Positions 39,792 to 46,613 of a stretch of DNA of 64,000 nucleotides are shown here, piece after piece; position 1 is the stretch's first letter; every line of letters begins with the position of its first letter. This DNA comes from a virus. Under the pieces are notes generated by a model. It saw only the letters and a list, made by a program, of their open reading frames with translations. It was not told the origin of the DNA and ran no database searches. Where the stretch lies: the IMG/VR virus record IMGVR_UViG_3300041411_000053, positions 1 to 64,000 of that record. One strand, given 5' to 3'. Position numbers and translations under genes: made by a program.

Positions 39792-39843
39792 GGTGTTCTA
39801 CCTTTGGTTGGCTGGGAAGCTGTCTTGCTTCCCTATGTGTTCA

Positions 39844-39871
39844 ATTCTATACCTTTTAGAGAAGGCGTCAA
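39844..39871 (-). promoter_or_regulatory. Early promoter
   Basis: TTGACG, 16 bp with CTTCTCTAAAA, TAGAAT. Confidence 0.75.
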
Positions 39872-39874
39872 CAA

Positions 39875-40267
39875 CTATTTTAACTGTTTTACATAAATCT
39901 TTGAGCAACCAACGTTTTCAATGTACTGGATAGAACCATGCTCATAACAGACGCCAATGTTAGTAATCAGCTCTGAATATTCACCAACGCTATAAACGTA
40001 AAAGTCAATGAACGCTTTGCCCTCTGGTGTCAGTTCCACACCCTTGCAAGTCTCTGCCCAATCTTGGGTTTGGTGCAGGTCTGAATTACACAAAGCATCA
40101 TCGTCGTCAACCAGCCAGCAATTGTTAGAGATTGGTTTGCTGCTGTCAATCAATGACACACGCTCACCAGCTTCAAGCTTCACACGTCCCACACAAGTGG
40201 CTTTCAATGCAGCCTTACGTATCAGAGCCTTTTCTTCACTGGTGAATTTCCAAACTTTGTTAACCAT
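39875..40267 (-). CDS. Unknown early protein
   Basis: 130 residues, basic helical start (MVNKVWKFTSEEKALIRKAA) followed by beta segments. Not recognised. Promoter 40306-40333 lies upstream. Confidence 0.65.
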   Translation of the reverse strand: MVNKVWKFTSEEKALIRKAALKATCVGRVKLEAGERVSLIDSSKPISNNCWLVDDDDALCNSDLHQTQDWAETCKGVELTPEGKAFIDFYVYSVGEYSELITNIGVCYEHGSIQYIENVGCSKIYVKQLK

Positions 40268-40305
40268 GATCTTTGTCCTTTTGGTGTGTTTGTTTCACTG
40301 ATTTC

Positions 40306-40333
40306 ATTCTAGGCGGTTTAGAAAACTATGCAA
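40306..40333 (-). promoter_or_regulatory. Early promoter
   Basis: TTGCAT, 16 bp with TTTTCTAAA, TAGAAT. The -35 and A-tract overlap the stop region of 40337-40519. Confidence 0.7.
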
Positions 40334-40336
40334 GCT

Positions 40337-40519
40337 TTATTTTAAAGGTAAGTTGTGAAATTTCTTGTGGACTGTAACCATCCGTTTTGCACCTTTCTCA
40401 GTAGGTGTATTGCCCAAACATACATTTGTGCCGTCTTCCATATATGCAACCACTCGCCAAACCTTGTTCAATTCGTCAAATTTGGAAATGATTGATGTTA
40501 CTTTATTGAGTGAAGGCAT
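40337..40519 (-). CDS. 60-residue early protein
   Basis: ATG at 40519 with GGAGCAAC upstream; a longer in-frame reading would include promoter sequence. Starts MPSLNKVTSIISKFDELNKV, ends basic. Not recognised. Confidence 0.6.
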   Translation of the reverse strand: MPSLNKVTSIISKFDELNKVWRVVAYMEDGTNVCLGNTPTEKGAKRMVTVHKKFHNLPLK

Positions 40520-40553
40520 TTTGTGTTGCTCCGCTGTTCGTTTCGTTAAATTC

Positions 40554-40581
40554 AGTCTACACCGGTTAGAGAACCATGCAA
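40554..40581 (-). promoter_or_regulatory. Early promoter
   Basis: TTGCAT, 16 bp with GTTCTCTAA, TAGACT; 35 bp before the 60-residue gene. Confidence 0.65.
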
Positions 40582-40694
40582 GTTTTATTTTCAATCTTTT
40601 AGAAAAGAATTCACAGGCTCTGTAAGCTCCTATAAAGCGATTTGAGCAACGATATAGCATACCCTTGATGCTGATATGTCTTTCGGATTAAAAC

Positions 40695-40794
40695 GTCGTA
40701 CCAATAAGCGTGCCAACTTTGAACACAGTTTCATATGCTATTTGCGTGCCAACTAGGAATAACAGGCTCATCCCGTGTTTGTCTCGTGCCAAAC
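40695..40794 (+). repeat. Spaced direct repeats (GCG)TGCCAA
   Basis: GCGTGCCAACT at 40708-40718 and 40744-40754, CGTGCCAAAC at 40785-40794 and a weaker CGTACCAA at 40697. Spacing is about 36-40 bp in a stretch without a convincing gene (40582-40811). Confidence 0.5.
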
Positions 40795-40811
40795 CTAACA
40801 CCATGAACATA

Positions 40812-40840
40812 ATTCTACAGGCGAGACAAAGCCCCGTCAA
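40812..40840 (-). promoter_or_regulatory. Early promoter overlapping a terminator
   Basis: TTGACG (40835-40840), 17 bp, TAGAAT (40812-40817). The -35 lies in the downstream arm of the hairpin at 40828-40861. No recognised gene follows before 40519, only the direct repeats. Confidence 0.55.
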
Positions 40841-40861
40841 CCATTTAGATTGCGGGGCTTT
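40828..40861 (-). terminator. Terminator after 40864 gene
   Basis: Perfect 9-bp stem AAAGCCCCG/CGGGGCTTT with a 16-base loop, followed on the minus strand by GTCTCG; the T run is inside the arm. Confidence 0.55.
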
Positions 40862-40863
40862 GT

Positions 40864-41037
40864 TCATTCGCTTACAAGCTTTGACAGGTTCTTTATGAAT
40901 TGCTCTTTTGTTCGCCCTTTCACCTCAACACCATACGCTGAATAGTAAAGCTTTGCAGCTTTGAGCGTCATACGGTTTGTGTCTAGGTTTGTGATAATTG
41001 ATTGCATCAAGTCGCGTGCAAGTACCCAATGTTTCAT
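40864..41037 (-). CDS. 57-residue early protein
   Basis: ATG in ATGA overlap with the previous gene and AAAGGGG upstream. Starts MKHWVLARDLMQSIITNLDT, basic C-terminus (KGRTKEQFIKNLSK). Not recognised. Confidence 0.6.
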   Translation of the reverse strand: MKHWVLARDLMQSIITNLDTNRMTLKAAKLYYSAYGVEVKGRTKEQFIKNLSKLVSE

Positions 41038-41351
41038 ACAAACCCCTTTGCTTTGCATTCTAGATGCCAATCAATAAGATCCTTTACATGGGATTCACTT
41101 CTGAACACCACACCTTTACAACATTGATCACCGTACAGATTGAAGGCGTAGAATTTACCGCACACGTCCTTAGCAATCTCTATCCGCTTGTACACTGCGA
41201 CGGTGGTGATTATCTCCCCACCTTGAGAATATGCCCACTCTTTAGCCTGTTGTTCGGTTTCAAACTGGGCTATAAGCTCACCAGTAACCAAACCACTACG
41301 CATACGCAATGCATAATGATCAACGTATTTTTCAACAGACATTAATAACAT
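41034..41351 (-). CDS. Unknown early protein
   Basis: 105 residues from the ATG at 41351 (AAAGG at 8 bp). 'IAQFETEQQAKEWAYSQGG' and a C-terminal 'CCKGVVFRSESHVKDLIDW'. Not recognised. Confidence 0.6.
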   Translation of the reverse strand: MLLMSVEKYVDHYALRMRSGLVTGELIAQFETEQQAKEWAYSQGGEIITTVAVYKRIEIAKDVCGKFYAFNLYGDQCCKGVVFRSESHVKDLIDWHLECKAKGFV

Positions 41352-41373
41352 TAAAAACACCTTTGTTGTTTGA

Positions 41374-41469
41374 TTACAGACCAGTGATTAAAGAAGTAAC
41401 CAGAGCAGCAACCAGTGTGGTGATTATCATCCAGAAGATAATTTCACATACCAAGTCAGTGACGTTCAT
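41374..41469 (-). CDS. 31-residue single-pass membrane peptide
   Basis: ATG with GGAGCAAGACGAA upstream. Starts MNVTDLVCEIIFWMIITTLV; residues 6-30 are almost wholly hydrophobic. Driven by 41504-41531. Not recognised. Confidence 0.5.
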   Translation of the reverse strand: MNVTDLVCEIIFWMIITTLVAALVTSLITGL

Positions 41470-41503
41470 TTCGTCTTGCTCCGTTGTTTGTCTGTATGGT
41501 GTA

Positions 41504-41531
41504 ATTCTAGCAGGTTTAGAGAACCGGTCAA
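41504..41531 (-). promoter_or_regulatory. Early promoter
   Basis: TTGACC, 16 bp with GTTCTCTAAA, TAGAAT; preceded by AAATAAAGC. Confidence 0.8.
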
Positions 41532-41570
41532 GCTTTATTTTCAACCTTTTGAAAAGAAAATCACAGGTAT

Positions 41571-41596
41571 TAAAAACCCCAGCATAAGCTGGGGCT
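41571..41596 (-). terminator. Terminator after 41619 gene
   Basis: CCCCAGC-TTAT-GCTGGGG followed by TTTTTAAT on the minus strand. Confidence 0.85.
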
Positions 41597-41600
41597 CTAT

Positions 41601-41616
41601 TGTTTCACGTGGAACT
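41601..41616 (-). other. parS-like site 3
   Basis: TGTTTCACGTGGAACT on plus; its complement differs from TGTTNCACGTGAAACA only at the first base. Lies between a terminator and the end of the 53-residue gene. Confidence 0.6.
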
Positions 41617-41618
41617 CT

Positions 41619-41780
41619 TTACAGCCACCATTTCAGTCGGTCAAGGTTCACAATGCTACCATCCTGCATTAGTGCCGCTCTGGACTGTTTAGGGCATTGT
41701 GGGTTGACTGTATAACCAAGGATAGACGCTACGATCTTACCGCACTTGAACGGCTTCCCGCTTCGTTTCATGACCAACAT
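41619..41780 (-). CDS. 53-residue basic early protein
   Basis: ATG preceded by AAGGAAATAAT. Starts MLVMKRSGKPFKCGKIVASI, two Cys. Ends before its own terminator. Not recognised. Confidence 0.55.
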   Translation of the reverse strand: MLVMKRSGKPFKCGKIVASILGYTVNPQCPKQSRAALMQDGSIVNLDRLKWWL

Positions 41781-41789
41781 ATTATTTCC

Positions 41790-41966
41790 TTATAGTTTTA
41801 CAACATAACCGAATGATTGAAAAACATATACAGCATTAAACACTGTAAGTGTAATTAGAGCAAATTTAATAACAAAGTTGGACCAGCTAGTTTTAGCCCA
41901 TACTACAGCAAAGAATGCGATAACAACTAAGTTTACTACTGAAAGATATTGCATTTTATACATCAT
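41790..41966 (-). CDS. 58-residue membrane protein
   Basis: Tandem ATGs. Two hydrophobic helices (residues about 6-23 and 31-49) joined by WAKTSWSNF. Weak ribosome site. Not recognised. Confidence 0.5.
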   Translation of the reverse strand: MMYKMQYLSVVNLVVIAFFAVVWAKTSWSNFVIKFALITLTVFNAVYVFQSFGYVVKL

Positions 41967-42017
41967 GTAATTACTCGAAAGCTCTTAAGTACATAACAGA
42001 ACTTTCTGATAATTACA

Positions 42018-42212
42018 CTAGACAATACGCTGTACCAACTTGAGGTTATCAAGTGCGCAACTAGAACCGTCCTCTCTACATACCCACACTGTATTATCAT
42101 GGGCAACTACCATTACAAGATCGTCGGACATGGCTGCATAATCTAGGTTGTTTTCCAGAAGATGCAAGGCTTTTGAAATATTGAACACATTAAGGAAGTT
42201 ATGAGCTTTCAT
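42018..42212 (-). CDS. Unknown early protein
   Basis: 64 residues starting MKAHNFLNVFNISKALHLLE, acidic middle, 'VWVCREDGSSC'. Not recognised. Confidence 0.55.
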   Translation of the reverse strand: MKAHNFLNVFNISKALHLLENNLDYAAMSDDLVMVVAHDNTVWVCREDGSSCALDNLKLVQRIV

Positions 42213-42213
42213 A

Positions 42214-42312
42214 TTAGATAGTCGTCGCCAGAATGGAACCGTAGTTAATCATAGCATACAGTGCTACAGTAATCAGAACACCAACAGGAAGTGCAACCAT
42301 ATACTTGTTCAT
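42214..42312 (-). CDS. 32-residue membrane peptide
   Basis: Starts MNKYMVALPVGVLITVALYA: one hydrophobic helix. An in-frame ATG 5 codons earlier is possible. Behind 42364-42391. Not recognised. Confidence 0.5.
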   Translation of the reverse strand: MNKYMVALPVGVLITVALYAMINYGSILATTI

Positions 42313-42363
42313 GATAATGTTTCTCATCTTAGGGAAAACCATTTTTCCCCTTTCTTGTCCTCA

Positions 42364-42391
42364 ATTCTACACCAGTTAGAGAAGGAGTCAA
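42364..42391 (-). promoter_or_regulatory. Early promoter
   Basis: TTGACT, 16 bp with CTTCTCTAA, TAGAAT; the preceding AAATAAAGC contains the stop codon of the upstream frame. Confidence 0.8.
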
Positions 42392-42394
42392 GCT

Positions 42395-42587
42395 TTATTT
42401 TCGACCTTCTTTAACAAACCTTTCAGGCATCCATGAGTAGAATGGAACACCTTCTAGGATCAAATCGGTTTTACCGCCAAAATACTTCGATTGTCCTTTC
42501 AACAGTGTATACCTTGTTAAGCTCTAGCACATTCCGATAGTCGGGATCTATGCACATCACTTTGTCACCTTGTTTGATTTCGGTCAT
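42395..42587 (-). pseudogene. Frameshifted small early gene
   Basis: The ATG at 42587 (ATGA overlap) opens 38 codons (MTEIKQGDKVMCIDPDYRNV...) stopping at 42471. One base ahead, the +1 frame continues 'YFGGKTDLILEGVPFYSW' and 'PERFVKEGRK' to a stop at 42395 that fits the promoter layout. The join falls near AACAAGGTAT. A lost or gained base, or less likely recoding, explains it. Confidence 0.5.
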
Positions 42588-42835
42588 GGTGCATCATCCT
42601 CTACAATCTCTTTCGTTTCCATTTCGAGCGAGACAATTTCGAAAACAGTCTCACCGATCTTAAACTCTGTGAGCCAGTCTGTCAACTGTTGTTCATCACC
42701 CCAAAGGGCTAGAAAGCGCTCATCTTGAGCATGGGTGTTTGAGTTGGCATCTTGCACGTTTGACGCTGTATCAATCACATAGTCAGAACAAGCCGACATT
42801 GTGCACACTACAGCGATAGTTGCCCATATTGACAT
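42584..42835 (-). CDS. Predicted lipoprotein
   Basis: 83 residues. Short hydrophobic start 'MSIWATIAVVCTMSACSDYV' with a lipobox-like MSAC and Ser after the Cys, then an acidic soluble domain. Likely anchored to the envelope from inside or exported. Phage lipoproteins of this size often block superinfection (for example T5 Llp). Confidence 0.6.
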   Translation of the reverse strand: MSIWATIAVVCTMSACSDYVIDTASNVQDANSNTHAQDERFLALWGDEQQLTDWLTEFKIGETVFEIVSLEMETKEIVEDDAP

Positions 42836-42870
42836 TTTCGTATTCCTTTAGAAAAATTGTTTTGTTTCGA

Positions 42871-42906
42871 CGGGGTTATAGTCTCATCTGGTTAACCCCG
42901 TGTCAA
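42871..42906 (-). promoter_or_regulatory. Possible early promoter with inverted repeat
   Basis: TTGACA (42901-42906) with a weak -10 (GACTAT, 17 bp away) between CGGGGTTA and TAACCCCG arms 14 bp apart. Confidence 0.4.
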
Positions 42907-42909
42907 CGG

Positions 42910-43122
42910 TTATTTTGCAATTTCATAAATAAACAGCTGTTGTCCATGTGAGCCGCGAAACTCAGCACCGTCTGGAACGTCAAACCAGCTGTTAAAGTCA
43001 CAAACCTGTAGAACACCGTCCTTTACACGAACATCATAATAACGACTATCAATGTATATTCCGTTGCCTGAGTCAAGGTGTCTACAGATAAGAATTTGCG
43101 CCTGTTTAGGAGTGAGAATCAT
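42910..43122 (-). CDS. Unknown early protein
   Basis: 70 residues starting MILTPKQAQILICRHLDSGN, beta-rich later. Not recognised. Confidence 0.6.
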   Translation of the reverse strand: MILTPKQAQILICRHLDSGNGIYIDSRYYDVRVKDGVLQVCDFNSWFDVPDGAEFRGSHGQQLFIYEIAK

Positions 43123-43138
43123 TTTCGTTAACCCTTAA

Positions 43139-43384
43139 TTAGTCCGGTTTGAATTTGCAAAGAATGTGAGACGGTGCAATAAACTGGAGTGCGTAGCATT
43201 GAGCATCTTGCAAGGTCTTGAATGGTTTAAAGTCCCAATCAACACCAACGCCGCCAGAGTGTGTACTAACTTCAAAGCGACAACCTTTAAACACAGGTGT
43301 CTCACTTTCGTATATACGTGCTATACGGTCAACCTGTGAGCTGTGAGTGTGTACGTTACTGCTGTATGTGCAAAGCTTTTTCAT
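43139..43384 (-). CDS. Unknown early protein
   Basis: 81 residues starting MKKLCTYSSNVHTHSSQVDR. ATGG overlap with the upstream stop. Not recognised. Confidence 0.6.
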   Translation of the reverse strand: MKKLCTYSSNVHTHSSQVDRIARIYESETPVFKGCRFEVSTHSGGVGVDWDFKPFKTLQDAQCYALQFIAPSHILCKFKPD

Positions 43385-43614
43385 GGCTGTGCTACCTCTA
43401 CAGTTTCAACATTGGACAGGCTGTTAAACCATGTCGCATATGCACGCTTACCCATCTTGCGTTCAAGTGCATCATTCATGGCATCAAACAACACACTAGG
43501 CCATTGTGGCTCTTTCCAGTCCGCTTTAATACTTTCTTGCAGACCATCAACGCTCATGTTCATAGCGCTGTTACGCAAAGCTGTACGATGTTTCTTGTAT
43601 TCACGAATATCCAT
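43381..43614 (-). CDS. Unknown early protein
   Basis: 77 residues from the ATG at 43614 (GAGG upstream; six extra codons possible). Starts MDIREYKKHRTALRNSAMNM, helical. Behind promoter 43690-43717. Not recognised. Confidence 0.6.
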   Translation of the reverse strand: MDIREYKKHRTALRNSAMNMSVDGLQESIKADWKEPQWPSVLFDAMNDALERKMGKRAYATWFNSLSNVETVEVAQP

Positions 43615-43689
43615 TTGGCAAACCTCAATCATCAGTTAAGAGTAATTACCGGCAGCTACTGCGAACATCCTGCTGTCTTGTACGTTGTT

Positions 43690-43717
43690 AGATTAGCATG
43701 TTTAACACTGTTGTAAA
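43690..43717 (-). promoter_or_regulatory. Early promoter
   Basis: TTTACA, 16 bp with GTTAAAC, TAATCT; weaker relative of the family, again overlapping the upstream gene's end. Confidence 0.5.
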
Positions 43718-44025
43718 CTACCGTCTGTCGACTTTTGTTGAAAAGCTACCATCATATGCGGACACACACTACGAGCGTACACGCGGGGCGGGCGACCAAC
43801 CCCGCAACCATCTTCAAGCTTGCCAACATGGCTAACAAGCTTTCCAATGTATTCAAGCCTTACCAGTTCATTGCTGACAGCTTTCGATAAATCAACAGCC
43901 TCTAGGCTCGTGTGTGTGTCTTTAAGGCACGCTATCACGTCAGCTACACAGAACGTTGTCTCACTTGTTCCAGCAAGCCAGAGAGCCACACAGGAACGCA
44001 CAAAGGGAGTATGAGTGTTTGCCAT
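43702..44025 (-). CDS. Winged-helix-like early protein
   Basis: 107 residues. 'FCVADVIACLKDTHTSLEAV', 'LSKAVSNELVRLEYIGKLVS' and 'GVGRPPRVYARS' resemble a winged-helix ending in the GRPxxVY wing. A DNA-binding role is likely but unproven. Confidence 0.6.
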   Translation of the reverse strand: MANTHTPFVRSCVALWLAGTSETTFCVADVIACLKDTHTSLEAVDLSKAVSNELVRLEYIGKLVSHVGKLEDGCGVGRPPRVYARSVCPHMMVAFQQKSTDGSLQQC

Positions 44026-44028
44026 GGT

Positions 44029-44130
44029 TCAATCTTCCTTCACATGACAGTATCGGCAAAACATACCGGGGTAATTGCTAAACATAGCACCGCATCCCAT
44101 GCATTTCTTCTTACGCTTTAGAATCGCCAC
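44029..44130 (-). CDS. 33-residue zinc ribbon
   Basis: GTG start. Reads AILKRKKKCMGCGAMFSNYP, then 'CRYCH': two CxxC pairs with a basic N-terminus. Fits exactly between its neighbours. Confidence 0.5.
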   Translation of the reverse strand: MAILKRKKKCMGCGAMFSNYPGMFCRYCHVKED

Positions 44131-44131
44131 G

Positions 44132-44431
44132 TTACTCAATTCCTTTTGTTTTATGCAACACAGTTAGTTCATAACTACGGTGCAAATCAGCTTTGATTGC
44201 TGCAATGGTTTCAGGTGACAGACCATCACGAATAACAACAGGGTTGATAATCTCACGACCACCTAAGGCGGTAAGTTGCAACAGTACACCGCTCGCCATC
44301 ATTCTAGATGTTGAAGCTTTGTCTATTTCAGATTGGGCGTATGCATAACGGTGTGCTAACTGTGACTCAAGTTCAAGAATCTGGCGCTCAAGTTGTTGAC
44401 GGGTTTTCTTAGTCGGTTTTGTAGTAGCCAT
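44132..44431 (-). CDS. Coiled-coil early protein
   Basis: 99 residues from the ATG at 44431 (GAGGTGTAAC upstream). 'TRQQLERQILELESQLAHRY' forms a coiled coil. Not recognised. The 83-bp gap upstream has an 8-bp stem hairpin at 44477-44502. Confidence 0.6.
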   Translation of the reverse strand: MATTKPTKKTRQQLERQILELESQLAHRYAYAQSEIDKASTSRMMASGVLLQLTALGGREIINPVVIRDGLSPETIAAIKADLHRSYELTVLHKTKGIE

Positions 44432-44514
44432 GTTACACCTCATTTGTCCGTTTGTATTACATTCAGAAGACTTACTAGAAGCACCCAATCTAGAGTGCTT
44501 CTATAAATCAACTG

Positions 44515-44844
44515 TTATTCTTCGTCCTCATCTTCTTCTTCAAGTTCCCATTCGTCACCGTCGATAAATTCGATATCGTCGGAGTCTTCTTTAGACAGTT
44601 GGTTTTCAAGTTCCGACTGCAACTCACTTTCATAATCACCCTTACCACAACGGAAAGCCGTAGGGTCTGCATCTTGCAAAAGACGACCGGAACCGAAAGT
44701 CATACCACACACTTGCACGTCACCGTAAACCTCATCGAGATAGTCTACATATTCACTTTCAGATACAGACACTTCACCATTGTTAACGTCGAAGCCTTTG
44801 AAAGTTTTAACGTTGTCAACATTCCAGAATTGTTCGGATTTCAT
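44515..44844 (-). CDS. Strongly acidic early protein
   Basis: 109 residues from the ATG at 44844 (AAAGGAATAAAGATT upstream). The C-terminus is a run of Asp/Glu (ELEEEDEDEE), a DNA-mimic-like charge. Not recognised. Confidence 0.6.
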   Translation of the reverse strand: MKSEQFWNVDNVKTFKGFDVNNGEVSVSESEYVDYLDEVYGDVQVCGMTFGSGRLLQDADPTAFRCGKGDYESELQSELENQLSKEDSDDIEFIDGDEWELEEEDEDEE

Positions 44845-44891
44845 AATCTTTATTCCTTTAGCGAGAGGCGTTTGCCTCTCTTGTGTGGTTG

Positions 44892-44919
44892 ATTCTAGCA
44901 GGTTTAGAGAAGTGGTCAA
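44892..44919 (-). promoter_or_regulatory. Early promoter
   Basis: TTGACC, 16 bp with CTTCTCTAAA, TAGAAT; the preceding TATAAATAAAGC carries the stop of 44923-45150. Confidence 0.8.
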
Positions 44920-44922
44920 GCT

Positions 44923-45150
44923 TTATTTATAAACAATCATGAAATCAGCATGGTATGAGGCTATCCACAGCTGTTGATATTCCTTGTGACATTCAATCCC
45001 ATCACCAAGATCCTCGGAACACCAAAAGTCAACGCATTCAAGAAGGTACAACCCTTTAAAATCACTTCCTTCTGATGGTAGTGCGTGAATAACTTTGTAC
45101 TTGTTACCACCTTCTAACAGACAAAGAATTGTACCATGTTGATGTTTCAT
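44923..45150 (-). CDS. Unknown early protein
   Basis: 75 residues from the ATG at 45150 (AAAGGTGG upstream). Starts MKHQHGTILCLLEGGNKYKV. Not recognised. Confidence 0.6.
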   Translation of the reverse strand: MKHQHGTILCLLEGGNKYKVIHALPSEGSDFKGLYLLECVDFWCSEDLGDGIECHKEYQQLWIASYHADFMIVYK

Positions 45151-45151
45151 T

Positions 45152-45475
45152 TTACTTACCACCTTTGATAAGTAGGAACAATTGATTACCACAAGCGTAC
45201 CAATAGTTCTCAATCAGTGTAGTTTGTGCGTCATCGCTTTTACGACTGATTCCGTTCTTTGCCAGAAGTTCTAGAATTTCATTATTCCAGAATGGAACAG
45301 TGCATACACTTGGCAACCCTTGCAAATAATCTTTGCACGCTGTAGGAGTCAAACCATTGTAACCGTATTCAGCTTGGTACACTTCACCTACTGTTGTCTT
45401 ACCACAATCGGTCACATACTCCATGTCAATAGCTGATTCGACAATTTGTTTTGCAACTTGGTTAACTGTTGTCAT
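45152..45475 (-). CDS. Unknown early protein
   Basis: 107 residues from the ATG at 45475 (AAAGAGAA upstream). 'TVNQVAKQIVESAIDMEYVT' then 'SVCTVPFWNNEILELLAKNG'. Helical. Not recognised. Confidence 0.6.
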   Translation of the reverse strand: MTTVNQVAKQIVESAIDMEYVTDCGKTTVGEVYQAEYGYNGLTPTACKDYLQGLPSVCTVPFWNNEILELLAKNGISRKSDDAQTTLIENYWYACGNQLFLLIKGGK

Positions 45476-45525
45476 GTTCGCATTCTCTTTAGTGGTGAAA
45501 GAGGTTTTCCCCTTTCTTGACGCCC

Positions 45526-45553
45526 ATTCTACAGGCTTTAGAAAACGAGTCAA
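45526..45553 (-). promoter_or_regulatory. Early promoter
   Basis: TTGACT, 16 bp with GTTTTCTAAA, TAGAAT. Confidence 0.8.
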
Positions 45554-45591
45554 CAACTATTTTCACCATTTTGCATTTATTTTTAGGCAAT

Positions 45592-45615
45592 GAAAAGCCC
45601 CGCAAAAGCGGGGCT
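45592..45615 (-). terminator. Terminator after 45636 gene
   Basis: AGCCCCGC-TTTT-GCGGGGCT followed by TTTC on the minus strand. Confidence 0.85.
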
Positions 45616-45635
45616 CTATACATTTGTTCTATCAG

Positions 45636-45998
45636 TTACCAGTGACCAAAATATGAGTCGTCAAGGTCAACAGGGTTTCGATCAAGCCATTTTGAATAAA
45701 CACCAGCATGGGCGTCTGCCGCTTTCTTGCTACGGAACAGGCTGCATTTACGGTCGTCGTATGCAAAACCCGGAACGCCTAAATCACCCGGAAAAATGTA
45801 GTCTTCACGACCAACACAAAACGAGTAACACTTGTCAGAGTCAGTGCACAAGACCTTGACTTTCTCAACCCATCCGTCTTTCTCAACCGGACCCAGAACC
45901 GTTAGAGTTTTACCGCCGAAGAACTCACAGGTGAACAGTTGGTCACCAACGTTAAACTTGAAAGGTTTGGTTGATACTACGATACTTTTGATGGTCAT
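45636..45998 (-). CDS. Unknown early protein
   Basis: 120 residues, beta-rich N-terminal half (MTIKSIVVSTKPFKFNVGDQ; KOW/SH3-like) and 'CSLFRSKKAADAHAGVYSKW' at the end. Not recognised. Confidence 0.6.
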   Translation of the reverse strand: MTIKSIVVSTKPFKFNVGDQLFTCEFFGGKTLTVLGPVEKDGWVEKVKVLCTDSDKCYSFCVGREDYIFPGDLGVPGFAYDDRKCSLFRSKKAADAHAGVYSKWLDRNPVDLDDSYFGHW

Positions 45999-46002
45999 GA
46001 GG

Positions 46003-46131
46003 TTATGCCTTCTTATCGATCAAGAAACCCCAGCGACGACCATTAGGCGCGTCATGACCATGATCAACCACTTTACCGTTGGTGCTTTTGAATTGACGTG
46101 CAAGTGTACGGCTTTTGAAGAACAAAGTCAT
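46003..46131 (-). CDS. 42-residue basic early protein
   Basis: Starts MTLFFKSRTLARQFKSTNGK. AGGA upstream. Composition suggests nucleic-acid contact; the pattern recalls small phage 'FxSRxxAR' proteins. Not recognised. Confidence 0.5.
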   Translation of the reverse strand: MTLFFKSRTLARQFKSTNGKVVDHGHDAPNGRRWGFLIDKKA

Positions 46132-46165
46132 TACGGTGAGTCCTATTCGTTGTTTGATGGTGAGT

Positions 46166-46193
46166 ATTCTAAATTAATTTGCTAGATTGTCAA
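46166..46193 (-). promoter_or_regulatory. Early promoter
   Basis: TTGACA, 16 bp, TAGAAT; spacer differs from the family (no TTCTCTAAA). Confidence 0.75.
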
Positions 46194-46197
46194 CCTT

Positions 46198-46578
46198 TTA
46201 TTTCAAACCCTTTTGCATTTTACTGATTGTTGCAAACATTTTAACAGCATGTTCAACCTGTAGCAAGTGGTTTGGATTCTCGAAAACACTCTTAATGTTA
46301 TTGGCTGCAAAACAAACGGTAATAACATTACCAGAAACATAACCTTTTGAGTTGTCAACCCGCTCGAAACTCATATCTGTATTCTTTTGCTTTTCAGCCG
46401 GGAGTGTCAACCGGATTCCTGTATATTGACAAACACGACGGGCACACAATTTGCGGAATTCCGAGAAGGTTAGACCAAACTCAAGACTACGCACCTTTGC
46501 ATCATTCGCTTTGATGCGATAGCGGCTCGAAACGTACAAGTCAAACTCAATAGGTGACATTCCGTGAATCAATTTCAT
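46198..46578 (-). CDS. HNH-like nuclease-related protein
   Basis: 126 residues. 'CQYTGIRLT...DMSFERVDNSKGYVSGNVITVCFAANNIKS' resembles the beta-beta-alpha-metal region of phage HNH proteins (SFERxDNxKGYxxGNxxxVC). Only part of the zinc-binding Cys set is present. Confidence 0.65.
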   Translation of the reverse strand: MKLIHGMSPIEFDLYVSSRYRIKANDAKVRSLEFGLTFSEFRKLCARRVCQYTGIRLTLPAEKQKNTDMSFERVDNSKGYVSGNVITVCFAANNIKSVFENPNHLLQVEHAVKMFATISKMQKGLK

Positions 46579-46613
46579 TACAAACTCTTTATGTTTAGTG
46601 GGTTATAAGAAGT

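Noticed and set aside
40688-40810. Minus-strand 40-codon hydrophobic ORF
   Set aside because: Its start abuts the -10 of the promoter at 40812, leaving no room for a ribosome site, and it runs over the direct repeats.
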